From assembly GCF_900107845.1 (NCBI RefSeq), contig NZ_FNRM01000005.1:62001-126000 (forward strand): DNA of 64,000 nt, read 5' to 3'. The position numbers and the translations under genes are program-made. Every line of letters starts with the position of its first letter. The stretch's first letter is position 1. The notes beneath the pieces were generated by a model. It had not been told where the DNA came from. It saw only the letters and a list, made by a program, of their open reading frames with translations, and ran no database searches. Shown one piece after another: positions 46,591 through 55,710 of this stretch. The DNA is from Alkalimonas amylolytica (GTDB lineage Bacteria; Pseudomonadota; Gammaproteobacteria; Enterobacterales; Alteromonadaceae).

Positions 46591-49500
46591 ATGTTCCGGT
46601 GTCGTTTCAATGCACTCCTGTGGAAGTTGAGTTTATGGCTGCTGCTGTTATGCACCGGATCTATTGTCTGGTCTGCGCCACAGGTCTATAGCCGCTTTAT
46701 CCATCTGAATGATAACTTCGATATTTCGCCATTGGCTACCCGCATGGTGCAGGATAACAATGGTTTTCTTTGGCTTGGGACTCAGCATGGCTTGTATCGC
46801 TTTGATGGTGGTGATGTAACGCGTTTTCAGGCTGATGCAGCAAATGCCAACAGCCTTTCTGCCGACTGGGTCACCAGTTTACTGGTAGAAGGTACCGATA
46901 CACTGTGGATTGGTACCCGCTATGGCGGCTTAAACCGACTTGATTTAAAAACAGAGCGCTTTGAACAGCTACGCTTTGCCATCGATACCGATGATGTCAC
47001 GCAGAACGAAATAGCTGTGTTGTATCAAGATGCAACAGACAGAATTTGGGTCGGTACCTATGGAGCCGGGGTGTTTTATTGGGAGCCGGATAAGCAGCGC
47101 ATCCTTGCTTTGGAAATACCTGCTGAGATTGATGGTGTCTCCACGGCATACATCAACGATATCTGGCTGGATGATAGCCAGCAACTCTGGTTGGCAATAG
47201 GCGATGCACCATTGCGAACCAAGGGCCGCGCAACAGGAGGGCTGATTCGTTGGGATCTGAGGTTGCAACAAGGCCAGGGCTGGCATCCAGGGAATTCCGA
47301 CTTAAGCCATGATTCAGCGACTAGTCTGGCAGCACATCCTGAACACGGCTTACTCTTTGCACTCTATGGTGGTGGCCTGTGGCGTATGAATTCTCTGACT
47401 TGGCAACCAGAGCCGATGGCAATGCCGGAAAGCATGCTGCGGATACAGGCGACGTCTATTGGGATGGATGCTGCTGGCAATATTTGGCTTGCCAGTGATG
47501 GTCAGGGCCTTTGGTTGTATCTGACCGCAAGTCAGCGCTGGCAACAATTTCAATACCATCCTGAGTTTAACGCCGGTTTACGCAACGCTACCATTAGCAA
47601 GCTGTATTTTGATGCTCAGGGCGCCTTGTGGTTGCTGAGCCAGTCGGGCTTTAGCTTACTGGGGCCTGTTGCGCAGCAGGTCCGAACTTTGCCCTTTGGT
47701 AGCCGTGATCCGAACTTGCTTGGTGCTGCCAATGTGTTTGGTGTAGAGGCTGTCAGTGAGCAGGAAGTTTGGATCGCCAATCGTGAGGCTGGCGTCGCTT
47801 TGTTTAACCCGTTATCCGGCCAGCTGCAGCGCTTTGCGCTGCCTGAGGATGCGATAGGACCAAGCATCGTCAGAGCTGTATTAAAAGAGCAAGACTGGCT
47901 TTGGGTTGGCACCGACCGCGGCTTGTACCGCTTGTTACCGGATACAGCCGATTGGCAGTATATGGCGTTGCCGGAGCTGGGTGGGCCACCAACGATCTCC
48001 ATTATTTACCCGGATGCGCAAGGTCGCTTGTGGTTAGGAAGTCGAGGCTCGGGTTTGTATTTGTTGGATCAGCAGCGTCAGTTCATGCGTCATTACCATA
48101 CAGGCTCCGAGTCATATCCACTGCCTTTTAACACCATCACCAGTATGGTGATAGATCCTAAGGGGTACTTTTGGCTGGGGTCGTTGGATCGCGGGGTGAT
48201 TCGTGCTGACCTGGAGCTATCTGACTGGCAACACTGGCGCCAGTTTGATGGCAGTGAGCATGGTTTGGTATTTAACGGCATTCAGCTTATCTATCCGCAA
48301 AATGGCCATATTTGGATACGGGCTGGTAATCTGAATCATCGTTGGCTGGATCGCAGCGAGCCGCCTTTTTTTAAAGCCTACCCAACGGATGAGTCCGTCG
48401 ATGCGGCACTGATTGCTGCCGATGAGTTTCGTCTGCTTTATCGCTCGCACTGGTTACCAGCCAGTCGTTCCTTATTAGAGCTAAATGTATCGCATGGCAT
48501 GCAGGAAACAACCTGGATTGGTGCCTGGGAATTGGCTGATGGCATGATTTACCGAGGAGGGAGCAGTGGCATGGATTACTTCCGGCCACAGGATTTACCT
48601 CAGGATCACACCATACCGGCCGTACAACTTACCCGGTTTAGTTTGTTCAACCAGACCGTGCTGCCAGGCAGCAGTAAGCTGTTGCCGCAGGCATTGCCGT
48701 ACTTGGACCGGCTGGTGCTTAAGTACAAAGAAGATATGTTCAGTATTCGGTTTGCGGTGCCATCTTTGTTGCATCAGCAGCAATTGCAGTATCGTTATCG
48801 GCTGCAGGGTTTTGATCGGGATTGGATTATGACCAGCGCCAACGAGCGCATTGCTACCTATACCCGGCTACCACCTGGCTTGTATCAGTTTGAAGTAGCG
48901 GCCAGACTGGGTAATGGCGAATGGCAGGAATCCGCAATACTTCCTATTCAGGTGTTGCCGCCTTGGTGGATGACCTGGTGGTTTCGTGGGTTGATCATTG
49001 CCGCTGTGATTTTTGCACTCTGGCTATGGCTGCATCTTAAAATGCAAGCCGAGCGGACGATGCGCCGTGAATTGCAGCATCAGGTTACTAAGCGGACCCT
49101 GGAGCTCAGGGAGAAGCATGATGCCTTAGAGTCTTCTAATAAAGATTTGACCTTATTGCAAAAAATTGGCCGGGAAATAACTTCCTCACTGGATCTGGAT
49201 CAGGTGTTATCACGTTGCCACCAGATGCTTAGTGAGCTGATTGATGTGCATGTGATGGTCATTGGCCTGCACCGGCCTCAACTGCAACAGATCGAGTTTG
49301 TGTTCTGGTTGGAGAATAACCAACAATCACCCAGCTTCAGTATTGATAAAGATGACCCAGCCGTGTTGGCGTCCTTGTGTTTTAACCAAAGGAAAGAAAT
49401 TCAGGTCAATCAGCGCTCGGATTTTTTCAAATTCTTTAGCAGTATGCCTCAGCCCCTGTCTGGTGAGCCGATGCAATCTGTGATTTATATCCCGTTAATG

Positions 49501-50406
49501 GTCAATCAGCAAGCCGTGGGGGTTTTTTCAGTGCAAAGCCCCAGACCCTTTGCCTACAGTGAGTCACAACTGGATTTATTACGTACCCTGGCCAGCACCA
49601 TCGCTATTGCGGTGGTCAATGCCGATACCTTTACCCGCCTGCAGCAAACTCAGCAGCAACTGGTGATGCAGGAGAAAATGGCTTCTTTGGGGGGCTTAGT
49701 GGCTGGCGTTGCCCATGAAATCAACACCCCGCTTGGCATCTGTGTCACTGCCACCAGTCATTTAAAAGCCGAGTTTGAGCTACTGCAGCGTGCTTTTGTC
49801 GAGAAAAAGCTGCAGCAGTCACAGTTCAATCGCTTCTTACAGCATATGCAGGATGGCCTGAAAATTCTGGAAGTGAATACCGAGCGGGCCGCAGCCCTGG
49901 TACAAAGCTTTAAGCAAGTCTCGGTTGATCAATCGGCCGATGGCAGCCGTGATATCGAGTTGGCCAGTTATCTGCGGGATGTGCTGCTGTCTTTGCAGCC
50001 GCAATTGAAAACTGTGGCTTGCCAGTTTGAGCTGAACTGCCCGGATGGTATCCATTGGCATACTGATGCCGGAGCGGTAGCACAGATCATTACCAATCTG
50101 GTCATGAACAGCATCAAGCATGCCTTTACCAATATCAGCCAGCCACAAATTTCACTTGATATCAGCCAGCAAGGCCGGCAGCTGCAGTTGAATTTTCGGG
50201 ATAATGGCCAGGGCATGGATGCGGTCAGTCTGCAGCGCCTGTTCGAGCCATTTTATACCACCAAGCGCTCGCTGGGTGGCACCGGCCTGGGTGCTCATAT
50301 TGTCTATAATCTGGTGACGGCGCGGCTAAAAGGCCAGATCAAAGTCAGCAGTGAACCGTGCCAGGGCTTGCACTACCAGATTACCCTGCCAATGGATGCT
50401 TGCTAA
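46591..50406 (+). CDS. large sensor histidine kinase with two-component propeller, Y_Y_Y and GAF domains
   Basis: About 1271 residues. A signal anchor (10-32) leads to a periplasmic double-propeller sensor made of reg_prop repeats (NNGFLWLGTQHGLYRFDG; LWVGTDRGLYRL; residues about 45-690), a Y_Y_Y-type domain (about 700-790) and a membrane helix (about 797-816). The cytoplasmic part has a coiled coil, a GAF domain (about 860-1010), the H-box VAGVAHEINTPLG with His1042, and an ATPase domain (NSIKHAF; DNGQGM; GTGLGAHIV). No receiver domain and no adjacent response regulator are seen. ATG 46591 opens the signal sequence. Propeller kinases of this type often sense carbohydrates; the ligand here is unknown. 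Confidence 0.9.
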   Translation: MFRCRFNALLWKLSLWLLLLCTGSIVWSAPQVYSRFIHLNDNFDISPLATRMVQDNNGFLWLGTQHGLYRFDGGDVTRFQADAANANSLSADWVTSLLVEGTDTLWIGTRYGGLNRLDLKTERFEQLRFAIDTDDVTQNEIAVLYQDATDRIWVGTYGAGVFYWEPDKQRILALEIPAEIDGVSTAYINDIWLDDSQQLWLAIGDAPLRTKGRATGGLIRWDLRLQQGQGWHPGNSDLSHDSATSLAAHPEHGLLFALYGGGLWRMNSLTWQPEPMAMPESMLRIQATSIGMDAAGNIWLASDGQGLWLYLTASQRWQQFQYHPEFNAGLRNATISKLYFDAQGALWLLSQSGFSLLGPVAQQVRTLPFGSRDPNLLGAANVFGVEAVSEQEVWIANREAGVALFNPLSGQLQRFALPEDAIGPSIVRAVLKEQDWLWVGTDRGLYRLLPDTADWQYMALPELGGPPTISIIYPDAQGRLWLGSRGSGLYLLDQQRQFMRHYHTGSESYPLPFNTITSMVIDPKGYFWLGSLDRGVIRADLELSDWQHWRQFDGSEHGLVFNGIQLIYPQNGHIWIRAGNLNHRWLDRSEPPFFKAYPTDESVDAALIAADEFRLLYRSHWLPASRSLLELNVSHGMQETTWIGAWELADGMIYRGGSSGMDYFRPQDLPQDHTIPAVQLTRFSLFNQTVLPGSSKLLPQALPYLDRLVLKYKEDMFSIRFAVPSLLHQQQLQYRYRLQGFDRDWIMTSANERIATYTRLPPGLYQFEVAARLGNGEWQESAILPIQVLPPWWMTWWFRGLIIAAVIFALWLWLHLKMQAERTMRRELQHQVTKRTLELREKHDALESSNKDLTLLQKIGREITSSLDLDQVLSRCHQMLSELIDVHVMVIGLHRPQLQQIEFVFWLENNQQSPSFSIDKDDPAVLASLCFNQRKEIQVNQRSDFFKFFSSMPQPLSGEPMQSVIYIPLMVNQQAVGVFSVQSPRPFAYSESQLDLLRTLASTIAIAVVNADTFTRLQQTQQQLVMQEKMASLGGLVAGVAHEINTPLGICVTATSHLKAEFELLQRAFVEKKLQQSQFNRFLQHMQDGLKILEVNTERAAALVQSFKQVSVDQSADGSRDIELASYLRDVLLSLQPQLKTVACQFELNCPDGIHWHTDAGAVAQIITNLVMNSIKHAFTNISQPQISLDISQQGRQLQLNFRDNGQGMDAVSLQRLFEPFYTTKRSLGGTGLGAHIVYNLVTARLKGQIKVSSEPCQGLHYQITLPMDAC

Positions 50407-50456
50407 AATCTTTCTTTTCGTTAAAATATCTTTCAAACCGAAACTTGTGGTGCTGA

Positions 50457-51230
50457 ATGAATAAACGCAATACCCAACAACGTCGTCATTTGATCATGGC
50501 CGAGCTGCAGCAGCATGGTGAGGTTTCGGTGGAGCAGCTGGCCGAGCGCTTTCAGACGTCGGAAGTAACCATTCGTAAAGATCTTACGGTGCTGGAAGAA
50601 GCCGGTTTATTACTGCGGCGTTATGGCGGTGCTGTGCTGGTGCCACAGGATTTTGTGACCGAATCCAGTCTGGAGCAAGTTTCGAAGCGAAAGATGGCGA
50701 TTGCCAAAGCGGCTGCCAGTTTGATCAAAGATCACTACCGCATCATCATCGACAGCGGTCGTACCACCGCCGCTTTATTGCCCGAGCTGGCGCATAAGCA
50801 GGGCCTGGTGGTGATGACCAATTCGCTGGCAGTGGCCAATGCGCTGCGTGAGCTGGAAAACGAGCCTACCTTATTGATGACCGGTGGCAGCTGGGACTCG
50901 CAGTCCGAATCCTTCCAGGGCCAGCTGGCCGAGCAGGTGCTGCGCGCCTACGATTTTGATCAATTGTTTATCGGTGCCGATGGGCTGGATTTGGCGCGTG
51001 GCACCACCACCTACAACGAGTTGTACAGCCTAAGCCGGGTGATGGCCGAGGTTGCGCGTGAAGTTATTGTGATGGTGGAGTCCGATAAACTGGGCCGCAA
51101 AATTCATAATCTGGAGCTGCCCTGGCAGGCGATTAAAGTGCTGGTGACCGATACCGGCTTGTCCAAAGCCGATGCAGCCATGATTGAACAACAAGGTGTC
51201 AGCGTGATCCGCGCTGAGGTCGATAGTTAA
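50457..51230 (+). CDS. DeoR/GlpR family transcriptional regulator
   Basis: The 257 residues have an N-terminal DeoR helix-turn-helix (RRHLIMAELQQHGEVSVEQLAERFQTSEVTIRKDLTVLEEAGLLLRRYGGAV) and a C-terminal sugar-phosphate sensor domain (DSGRTTAALLPEL; FIGADGLDLARGTTTYNE). It lies 36 bases before glmS in the same direction. A DeoR-type gene in this position is found in several gammaproteobacterial lineages, and the sensor could read an amino-sugar phosphate to control glmS. This is inference from position. Confidence 0.92.
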   Translation: MNKRNTQQRRHLIMAELQQHGEVSVEQLAERFQTSEVTIRKDLTVLEEAGLLLRRYGGAVLVPQDFVTESSLEQVSKRKMAIAKAAASLIKDHYRIIIDSGRTTAALLPELAHKQGLVVMTNSLAVANALRELENEPTLLMTGGSWDSQSESFQGQLAEQVLRAYDFDQLFIGADGLDLARGTTTYNELYSLSRVMAEVAREVIVMVESDKLGRKIHNLELPWQAIKVLVTDTGLSKADAAMIEQQGVSVIRAEVDS

Positions 51231-51266
51231 CCATTTAAGGTATCAGAACATTTTTAGGGAGTTTCT

Positions 51267-53096
51267 ATGTGCGGAATCGTAGGCGCTGTGGCGCAAAGGG
51301 ATGTGGCAGAAATTTTACTGGAAGGCTTGCGCCGGCTGGAATACCGCGGCTATGACTCCGCCGGTTTGGCCGTGCTGAACCCGGAAACCGGCTTGCAGCG
51401 CTGTCGACGTCTTGGCAAAGTCAAAGAGTTGGTGGATGCAGTTGCGGCTGAGCCGCTCAGTGGCGGTACTGGCATTGCCCATACCCGCTGGGCCACCCAC
51501 GGCGAGCCGAGCGAGCGCAACGCCCATCCACACGTCTCCAGCCGCATTACCGTGGTGCACAACGGCATTATTGAAAACCACGAGCCGCTGCGTCAGCAAC
51601 TGCAACAGCAAGGCTATGTCTTTAACTCCGATACCGATACCGAAGTCATAGCGCATCTGGTCGAGCAAGAGCTGCAGCAGACCGATTCGTTACTCACCGC
51701 CGTGCAAAAAGCCGTGGCTCAGCTGCATGGTGCTTACGGCACTGTGCTAATGGACAGCACCGATGCCAGTCGTCTGGTGGTCGCCCGCTCCGGCAGCCCG
51801 CTGGTGATAGGGGTTGGCATCGGCGAGCACTTTATTGCTTCCGATCAACTTGCCTTGTTGCCGGTGACCCGTCGCTTTATCTTTTTGGAAGAAGGCGATG
51901 TGGCCGAAATTACCCGCCACAGCGTGCAGATCTTTGATAAAGACGGCCAGCCGGTCGAGCGCGAGCTGCACGAGTCCAATGTCAGCTACGATGCCGGTGA
52001 TAAAGGCCCGTACCGTCACTTTATGCTGAAAGAAATCTATGAGCAGCCGCATGCGGTCAGCAATACGCTGGAAGGCCGTTTAAGTGCCGACTCGGTGCTG
52101 GATGAAACCTTCGGTAATGGCGCCAGCGAGCTGTTTAAGCAGGTGCAGCATGTGCAAATCGTTGCTTGTGGTACCAGCTACCACTCCGGCATGGTAGCCC
52201 GCTACTGGCTGGAAGCCATGGCCGGGGTATCCTGCAATGTGGAAATCGCTTCCGAGTTTCGTTACCGCAAATCCTTTGTGCAGCCAAACAGCCTGCTGGT
52301 GACCATCTCCCAGTCTGGTGAAACCGCCGATACGCTGGCGGCACTGCGTCTGGCTAAAGAGCTGGGTTACCTGGGCAGTTTAACCATCTGCAACGTAGCG
52401 GGCTCTTCGTTGGTGCGCGAATCCGACTTAGCCTTTATGACCCGGGCTGGGGCCGAAATCGGCGTGGCTTCCACCAAAGCCTTTACCACCCAGCTGGTGG
52501 GCCTTGCCATGCTGAGCCTGGCCATTGGCAAACACCATGGCATGGATGCGGCCACCCAGCAGCAGCTGGTGCAGGCATTGAATCAGTTGCCGGCGGTGCT
52601 GGAACAAAGCTTAACCCTGGCCGGCCAGATTGAAGCTTTGGCCGAAGAATTTGCCGACAAGCACCATGCGCTGTTTTTAGGTCGTGGCGATCAGTACCCG
52701 ATTGCGATGGAAGGGGCGCTGAAGCTAAAAGAAATCTCCTACATTCACGCCGAAGCTTACGCCGCCGGCGAGCTCAAGCATGGCCCGCTGGCGCTTATTG
52801 ATGCCGATATGCCAATCATCGTGGTGGCGCCGAACAACGAGCTGCTGGAAAAACTGAAATCCAACGTCGAGGAAGTCCGCGCCCGTGGCGGCATCCTGTA
52901 CGTGTTCGCCGATGCCGACGCCCGATTCCAGTCCGACGACACCATGCGGGTGATCAACGTACCACACAGCCACCCCTGGTTGGCCCCGGTGCTCTACACC
53001 ATCCCGTTGCAGCTGCTGAGCTACTACGTTGCCATCATCAAAGGCACCGATGTGGATCAGCCGCGGAATTTGGCTAAGAGCGTGACGGTGGAATAA
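51267..53096 (+). CDS. glmS: glutamine-fructose-6-phosphate aminotransferase (isomerising)
   Basis: GlmS makes glucosamine-6-phosphate from fructose-6-phosphate and glutamine, the first step to UDP-GlcNAc. The catalytic Cys is residue 2 (MCGIVGAV), exposed after Met removal. The glutaminase domain (to about 240) is followed by two SIS isomerase domains ([23 protein letters not shown]-terminus ending LAKSVTVE). Length is 609 residues, as in E. coli. GGGAG precedes the ATG. It is about 21 kb from glmU, with a DeoR-type regulator directly upstream. Confidence 0.98.
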   Translation: MCGIVGAVAQRDVAEILLEGLRRLEYRGYDSAGLAVLNPETGLQRCRRLGKVKELVDAVAAEPLSGGTGIAHTRWATHGEPSERNAHPHVSSRITVVHNGIIENHEPLRQQLQQQGYVFNSDTDTEVIAHLVEQELQQTDSLLTAVQKAVAQLHGAYGTVLMDSTDASRLVVARSGSPLVIGVGIGEHFIASDQLALLPVTRRFIFLEEGDVAEITRHSVQIFDKDGQPVERELHESNVSYDAGDKGPYRHFMLKEIYEQPHAVSNTLEGRLSADSVLDETFGNGASELFKQVQHVQIVACGTSYHSGMVARYWLEAMAGVSCNVEIASEFRYRKSFVQPNSLLVTISQSGETADTLAALRLAKELGYLGSLTICNVAGSSLVRESDLAFMTRAGAEIGVASTKAFTTQLVGLAMLSLAIGKHHGMDAATQQQLVQALNQLPAVLEQSLTLAGQIEALAEEFADKHHALFLGRGDQYPIAMEGALKLKEISYIHAEAYAAGELKHGPLALIDADMPIIVVAPNNELLEKLKSNVEEVRARGGILYVFADADARFQSDDTMRVINVPHSHPWLAPVLYTIPLQLLSYYVAIIKGTDVDQPRNLAKSVTVE

Positions 53097-53139
53097 CAGC
53101 CTCTGTTGTGTGGTTAAGCATTAACCTTTTAAACTATGC

Positions 53140-53160
53140 AGGCCCCGATATTCGGGGCCT
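53140..53160 (+). terminator. hairpin terminator after glmS
   Basis: A 9-bp stem AGGCCCCGA/TCGGGGCCT with a three-base loop lies 44 bases past the glmS stop, followed by TGCTTATTAT rather than a pure T run. Confidence 0.75.
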
Positions 53161-53315
53161 TGCTTATTATGCTGCCTGCGCTTGAACCCAAAAGCTCTTT
53201 TCCTTTTTCACGGCTTGGCTTAGTTTAGATAGAACATCCTTAAGGACTTGAGCCCTCAGCAGTAAAGGGAAGTTATGACTTAGTTGAATTATGTTTTTCA
53301 GCGTAGACTTTAGAC

Positions 53316-53663
53316 CTACTCAAAAATATCCAACAAATCAGTTTCGAATTTCAACCCACCAAGGTTGTGTTTTTCGCATAGCAACCTGAACTTCTCACTG
53401 GCGTACAGCGCGGTGCAACCTTGCAACTTTGAGCGAAATACACAGCGGTTATTGTTGGCGATATCCGCATTGTCAAACACCAGCGATCGCACGCCGTCCG
53501 GTTCACCATCCAGATAGTTGCGCTCTGTCAGTGACCGATCTTCAGCGGCGAATGACTGACAGTTAAATAGATAAGTAGACTGGCCATCCACAGTGATTGG
53601 TAGAAACTCACCTTCATGTTTTAAATCCGCGGCAAGTGCGTCATACGCTAGCTGATACGCCAT
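53316..53663 (-). CDS. Imm11-like (DUF1629) protein, possible partner of the Fic protein
   Basis: The 115-residue protein starts MAYQLAYDALAADL and ends with CTALYASEKFRLLCEKHNLGGLKFETDLLDIFE. The ending resembles the Imm11/DUF1629 pattern (variable start, conserved SexF...nLxGLxF). ATG 53663 follows the Fic stop by five bases with AGGTGA as ribosome site, so the two genes form an operon; longer starts would lie within the Fic gene. Imm11 proteins are predicted immunity factors; a protective role against the Fic enzyme is an inference. Confidence 0.55.
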   Translation of the reverse strand: MAYQLAYDALAADLKHEGEFLPITVDGQSTYLFNCQSFAAEDRSLTERNYLDGEPDGVRSLVFDNADIANNNRCVFRSKLQGCTALYASEKFRLLCEKHNLGGLKFETDLLDIFE

Positions 53664-53668
53664 CTTAT

Positions 53669-55210
53669 TCACCTGTCCACTGAGGAAGGATGATCCGCTT
53701 TTAACAATGAAGCCAGAAATTTCGTAAAGGGCACGATGTCCTGTTGCACGCTTGCCGCTTCTAAGGCATTCATGTATTCCGTGCGTCTCTCTACCGGTAT
53801 GATGGTCCATGGGTACTGACCTGCCGCCATCATCAGGTTCATGAGGAACCGCCCCATCCTGCCATTGCCATCAAAGTAAGGGTGAATATAGACAAACATG
53901 AAGTGGCCTAATACCACTCTTACCGCGGCATTGTCCTCTTCCGCCAACAAGTCAAATAAGGTTGGCATCATATCCCTTACTGCTTCCCGGCTTGGTGGGG
54001 TATGCTTTGATTGGCGAATATAGACTGGCCCGGTCCGGTAGCCTGCCAGGTCGGCTGTTTTTAGGATGCCGGCTGCCACGCTTGGGCCAAATAGAGCCAG
54101 GTACCAGTCGCTGTGGCTTTGCTCTAATACCTCGCCCGGGTTTTTGCCTTCAAGTACCGCTCGAATGGCCTTTTTGACTTGCTGAAAACTATCCCAATAC
54201 CCTTTTGCAGCCATGGCATCCAAGTGCTGTTTGCTCTCATCCGATGTTTCTGGTTGCCAGTTGCCCGAGCGGACGAGTTCAATCAACTCACGGGTTACCC
54301 GATAACCTTCAATGGATAATGAATGGTATGCATCAGTCACATATTTGTCGTCAACGTGTGCCATGTAGCTTTCAATATTCATAGCCTGGTTTGCTGAAGC
54401 AGGAAAGTGCTCAATGATTGCTGCACGCATAGTCGCCCACATTAAGCGTATTCGGTTCATAGAAGGCGAAATGTCACGGCGGCCAAAGTGGACACTTATT
54501 GCTTCATTAAATGGATCGTCCTCTTGTACCTTGAAGTCGGCTGCTTGCATGCCTTTAAGCAGGTTGTCTGCAATCAGATCCCGGCCAATATTTCGAAAGG
54601 CTCCGGCTAAGCGGCCAGCAACAACGCTATGGCCACCCTGCAGCAAAACGGATAACAGGTCTGATGCATCTGTCACCATCGACAGCGCTGTTCTCATTTG
54701 GATTGGGGCCTGCACAAACTGATTGGCGGAACTGTACACCAATGCAGCCGCTAAACTGTATACATTCAGACCTGCTATAGTTTCAATATTGCCAGCATCA
54801 GGCAGCTTGAGTCTGACATCAAAGACAGAGGTATTGTGCAGCAAGGTCGTTGGCTTATTGTTGCCTTTGGGGGAACGTACCAACAACTGTTGTGGCACGG
54901 TCCTGTCGCCAATATGTAAGTGGATGGATTGCTCCGGTGATAAACACCACTCAGAGCCAAAGCGTTCGGTTAAATAGGTCGCACAGAAGTCCCAGTAGGA
55001 TGTGTACCAGGAGGTGCTATCCCCAGGCTTCTCGTCAGGCATGGCAGGAATGTACCAGCCGCGAATGACTTCCTGGATAAAGCCATATTTTTGTAATCGT
55101 TCACGATGAAGCCGGCTCAGCTGTTTAGACTGAATGGCAACGGCACCATTGTCCTGCAGCAGTTGTAATTGCTCAAGTGAATCAGCCAGCTTTTGTGTTA
55201 CATCGTTCAT
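53669..55210 (-). CDS. Fic family AMP-transferase with AbiEi-like N-terminal domain
   Basis: The 513 residues contain the Fic active-site motif HPYFDGNGR at 443-451 (catalytic His443) and an inhibitory-helix motif SLSIEG at 297-302 (S/TxxxE with Glu301), as in class II self-inhibited Fic proteins that transfer AMP to target proteins. The first ~60 residues (LLQDNGAVAIQSKQLSRLHRERLQKYGFIQEVIRGWYIP) look like the winged-helix start of AbiEi antitoxins, so DNA binding and autoregulation are plausible. Four 24-bp repeats overlap its promoter. The Imm11-like gene follows directly. It may be a toxin-type or a regulatory Fic. Confidence 0.88.
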   Translation of the reverse strand: MNDVTQKLADSLEQLQLLQDNGAVAIQSKQLSRLHRERLQKYGFIQEVIRGWYIPAMPDEKPGDSTSWYTSYWDFCATYLTERFGSEWCLSPEQSIHLHIGDRTVPQQLLVRSPKGNNKPTTLLHNTSVFDVRLKLPDAGNIETIAGLNVYSLAAALVYSSANQFVQAPIQMRTALSMVTDASDLLSVLLQGGHSVVAGRLAGAFRNIGRDLIADNLLKGMQAADFKVQEDDPFNEAISVHFGRRDISPSMNRIRLMWATMRAAIIEHFPASANQAMNIESYMAHVDDKYVTDAYHSLSIEGYRVTRELIELVRSGNWQPETSDESKQHLDAMAAKGYWDSFQQVKKAIRAVLEGKNPGEVLEQSHSDWYLALFGPSVAAGILKTADLAGYRTGPVYIRQSKHTPPSREAVRDMMPTLFDLLAEEDNAAVRVVLGHFMFVYIHPYFDGNGRMGRFLMNLMMAAGQYPWTIIPVERRTEYMNALEAASVQQDIVPFTKFLASLLKADHPSSVDR

Positions 55211-55244
55211 GATGCTTTTTCCAAATGGTATCTAGCAACCCGAT

Positions 55245-55328
55245 TATAGGTTTTAGTGTTATACTACTTATAGGTTTTAATGTCATTTCATTTGTAGGTT
55301 TTAGCGCTCAGTTGTTTGTAGGTTTTCA
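55245..55328 (-). repeat. four 24-bp-phased direct repeats overlapping the Fic promoter
   Basis: The octamer TAGGTTTT occurs at 55247, 55271, 55295 and 55319, exactly 24 bp apart, inside a longer element (TRTAGGTTTTARYG). The repeat nearest the gene overlaps a perfect -10 (TATAAT on the minus strand, 55243-55248). Iterons so placed suggest cooperative operator binding, perhaps by the winged-helix part of the Fic protein. Confidence 0.8.
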
Positions 55329-55355
55329 TGCTTGATTCAAGTTGTGAAATTAAAG

Positions 55356-55496
55356 ATGTCGGATCATATCGATCATCCGGTTCAAGCCGGCTGGCTGGCT
55401 TTGGCTGCTACCAGCGTGCTGGCGCTCTGGCGGGGTGCCCGATTTAGTGTTGCCAGCTATCAGCAGCATTATGCGCCTGTCGAGGTTGGTGCCTGA
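55356..55496 (+). CDS. 46-codon reading frame, doubtful gene or remnant
   Basis: ATG 55356 opens 46 residues with a hydrophobic middle (AGWLALAATSVLALWRGARF) and a polar tail ending in APVEVGA. No good ribosome site precedes it, and no family is recognised. It could be a small membrane protein or the remains of a larger gene between the Fic locus and the ABC-F gene. The rest of the gap to 55710 shows nothing beyond the AAGGAGG site before the ABC-F start. Confidence 0.25.
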   Translation: MSDHIDHPVQAGWLALAATSVLALWRGARFSVASYQQHYAPVEVGA

Positions 55497-55710
55497 CGCT
55501 TTACTTTTGCTGCAGCACTGATTAGAATTTCACCACTTCCCACTTTGGAGCCGATGCCGACATGAAGCAATGACACCTGACAATCCGCACTTGTTTATTT
55601 CTGGATTCTCGGGGGTCTTCTGGCATCGTCCTGCATTGCAGCGGTTCTGGCTGCGGTGATTGATACCCACTACTGATTTGCAGGCTATGCCGCCCCCGTA
55701 AGGAGGCTGT

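Noticed and set aside
53167-53325. About 50 open codons on the minus strand after the Imm11-like gene
   Set aside because: There is no start codon or ribosome site and no recognised similarity; it may be a remnant but cannot be supported as a gene.
55245-55328. Short repeat array considered as CRISPR
   Set aside because: The conserved core is only about 12 bp and the 24-bp period is too short for CRISPR repeats plus spacers; no cas gene is nearby.
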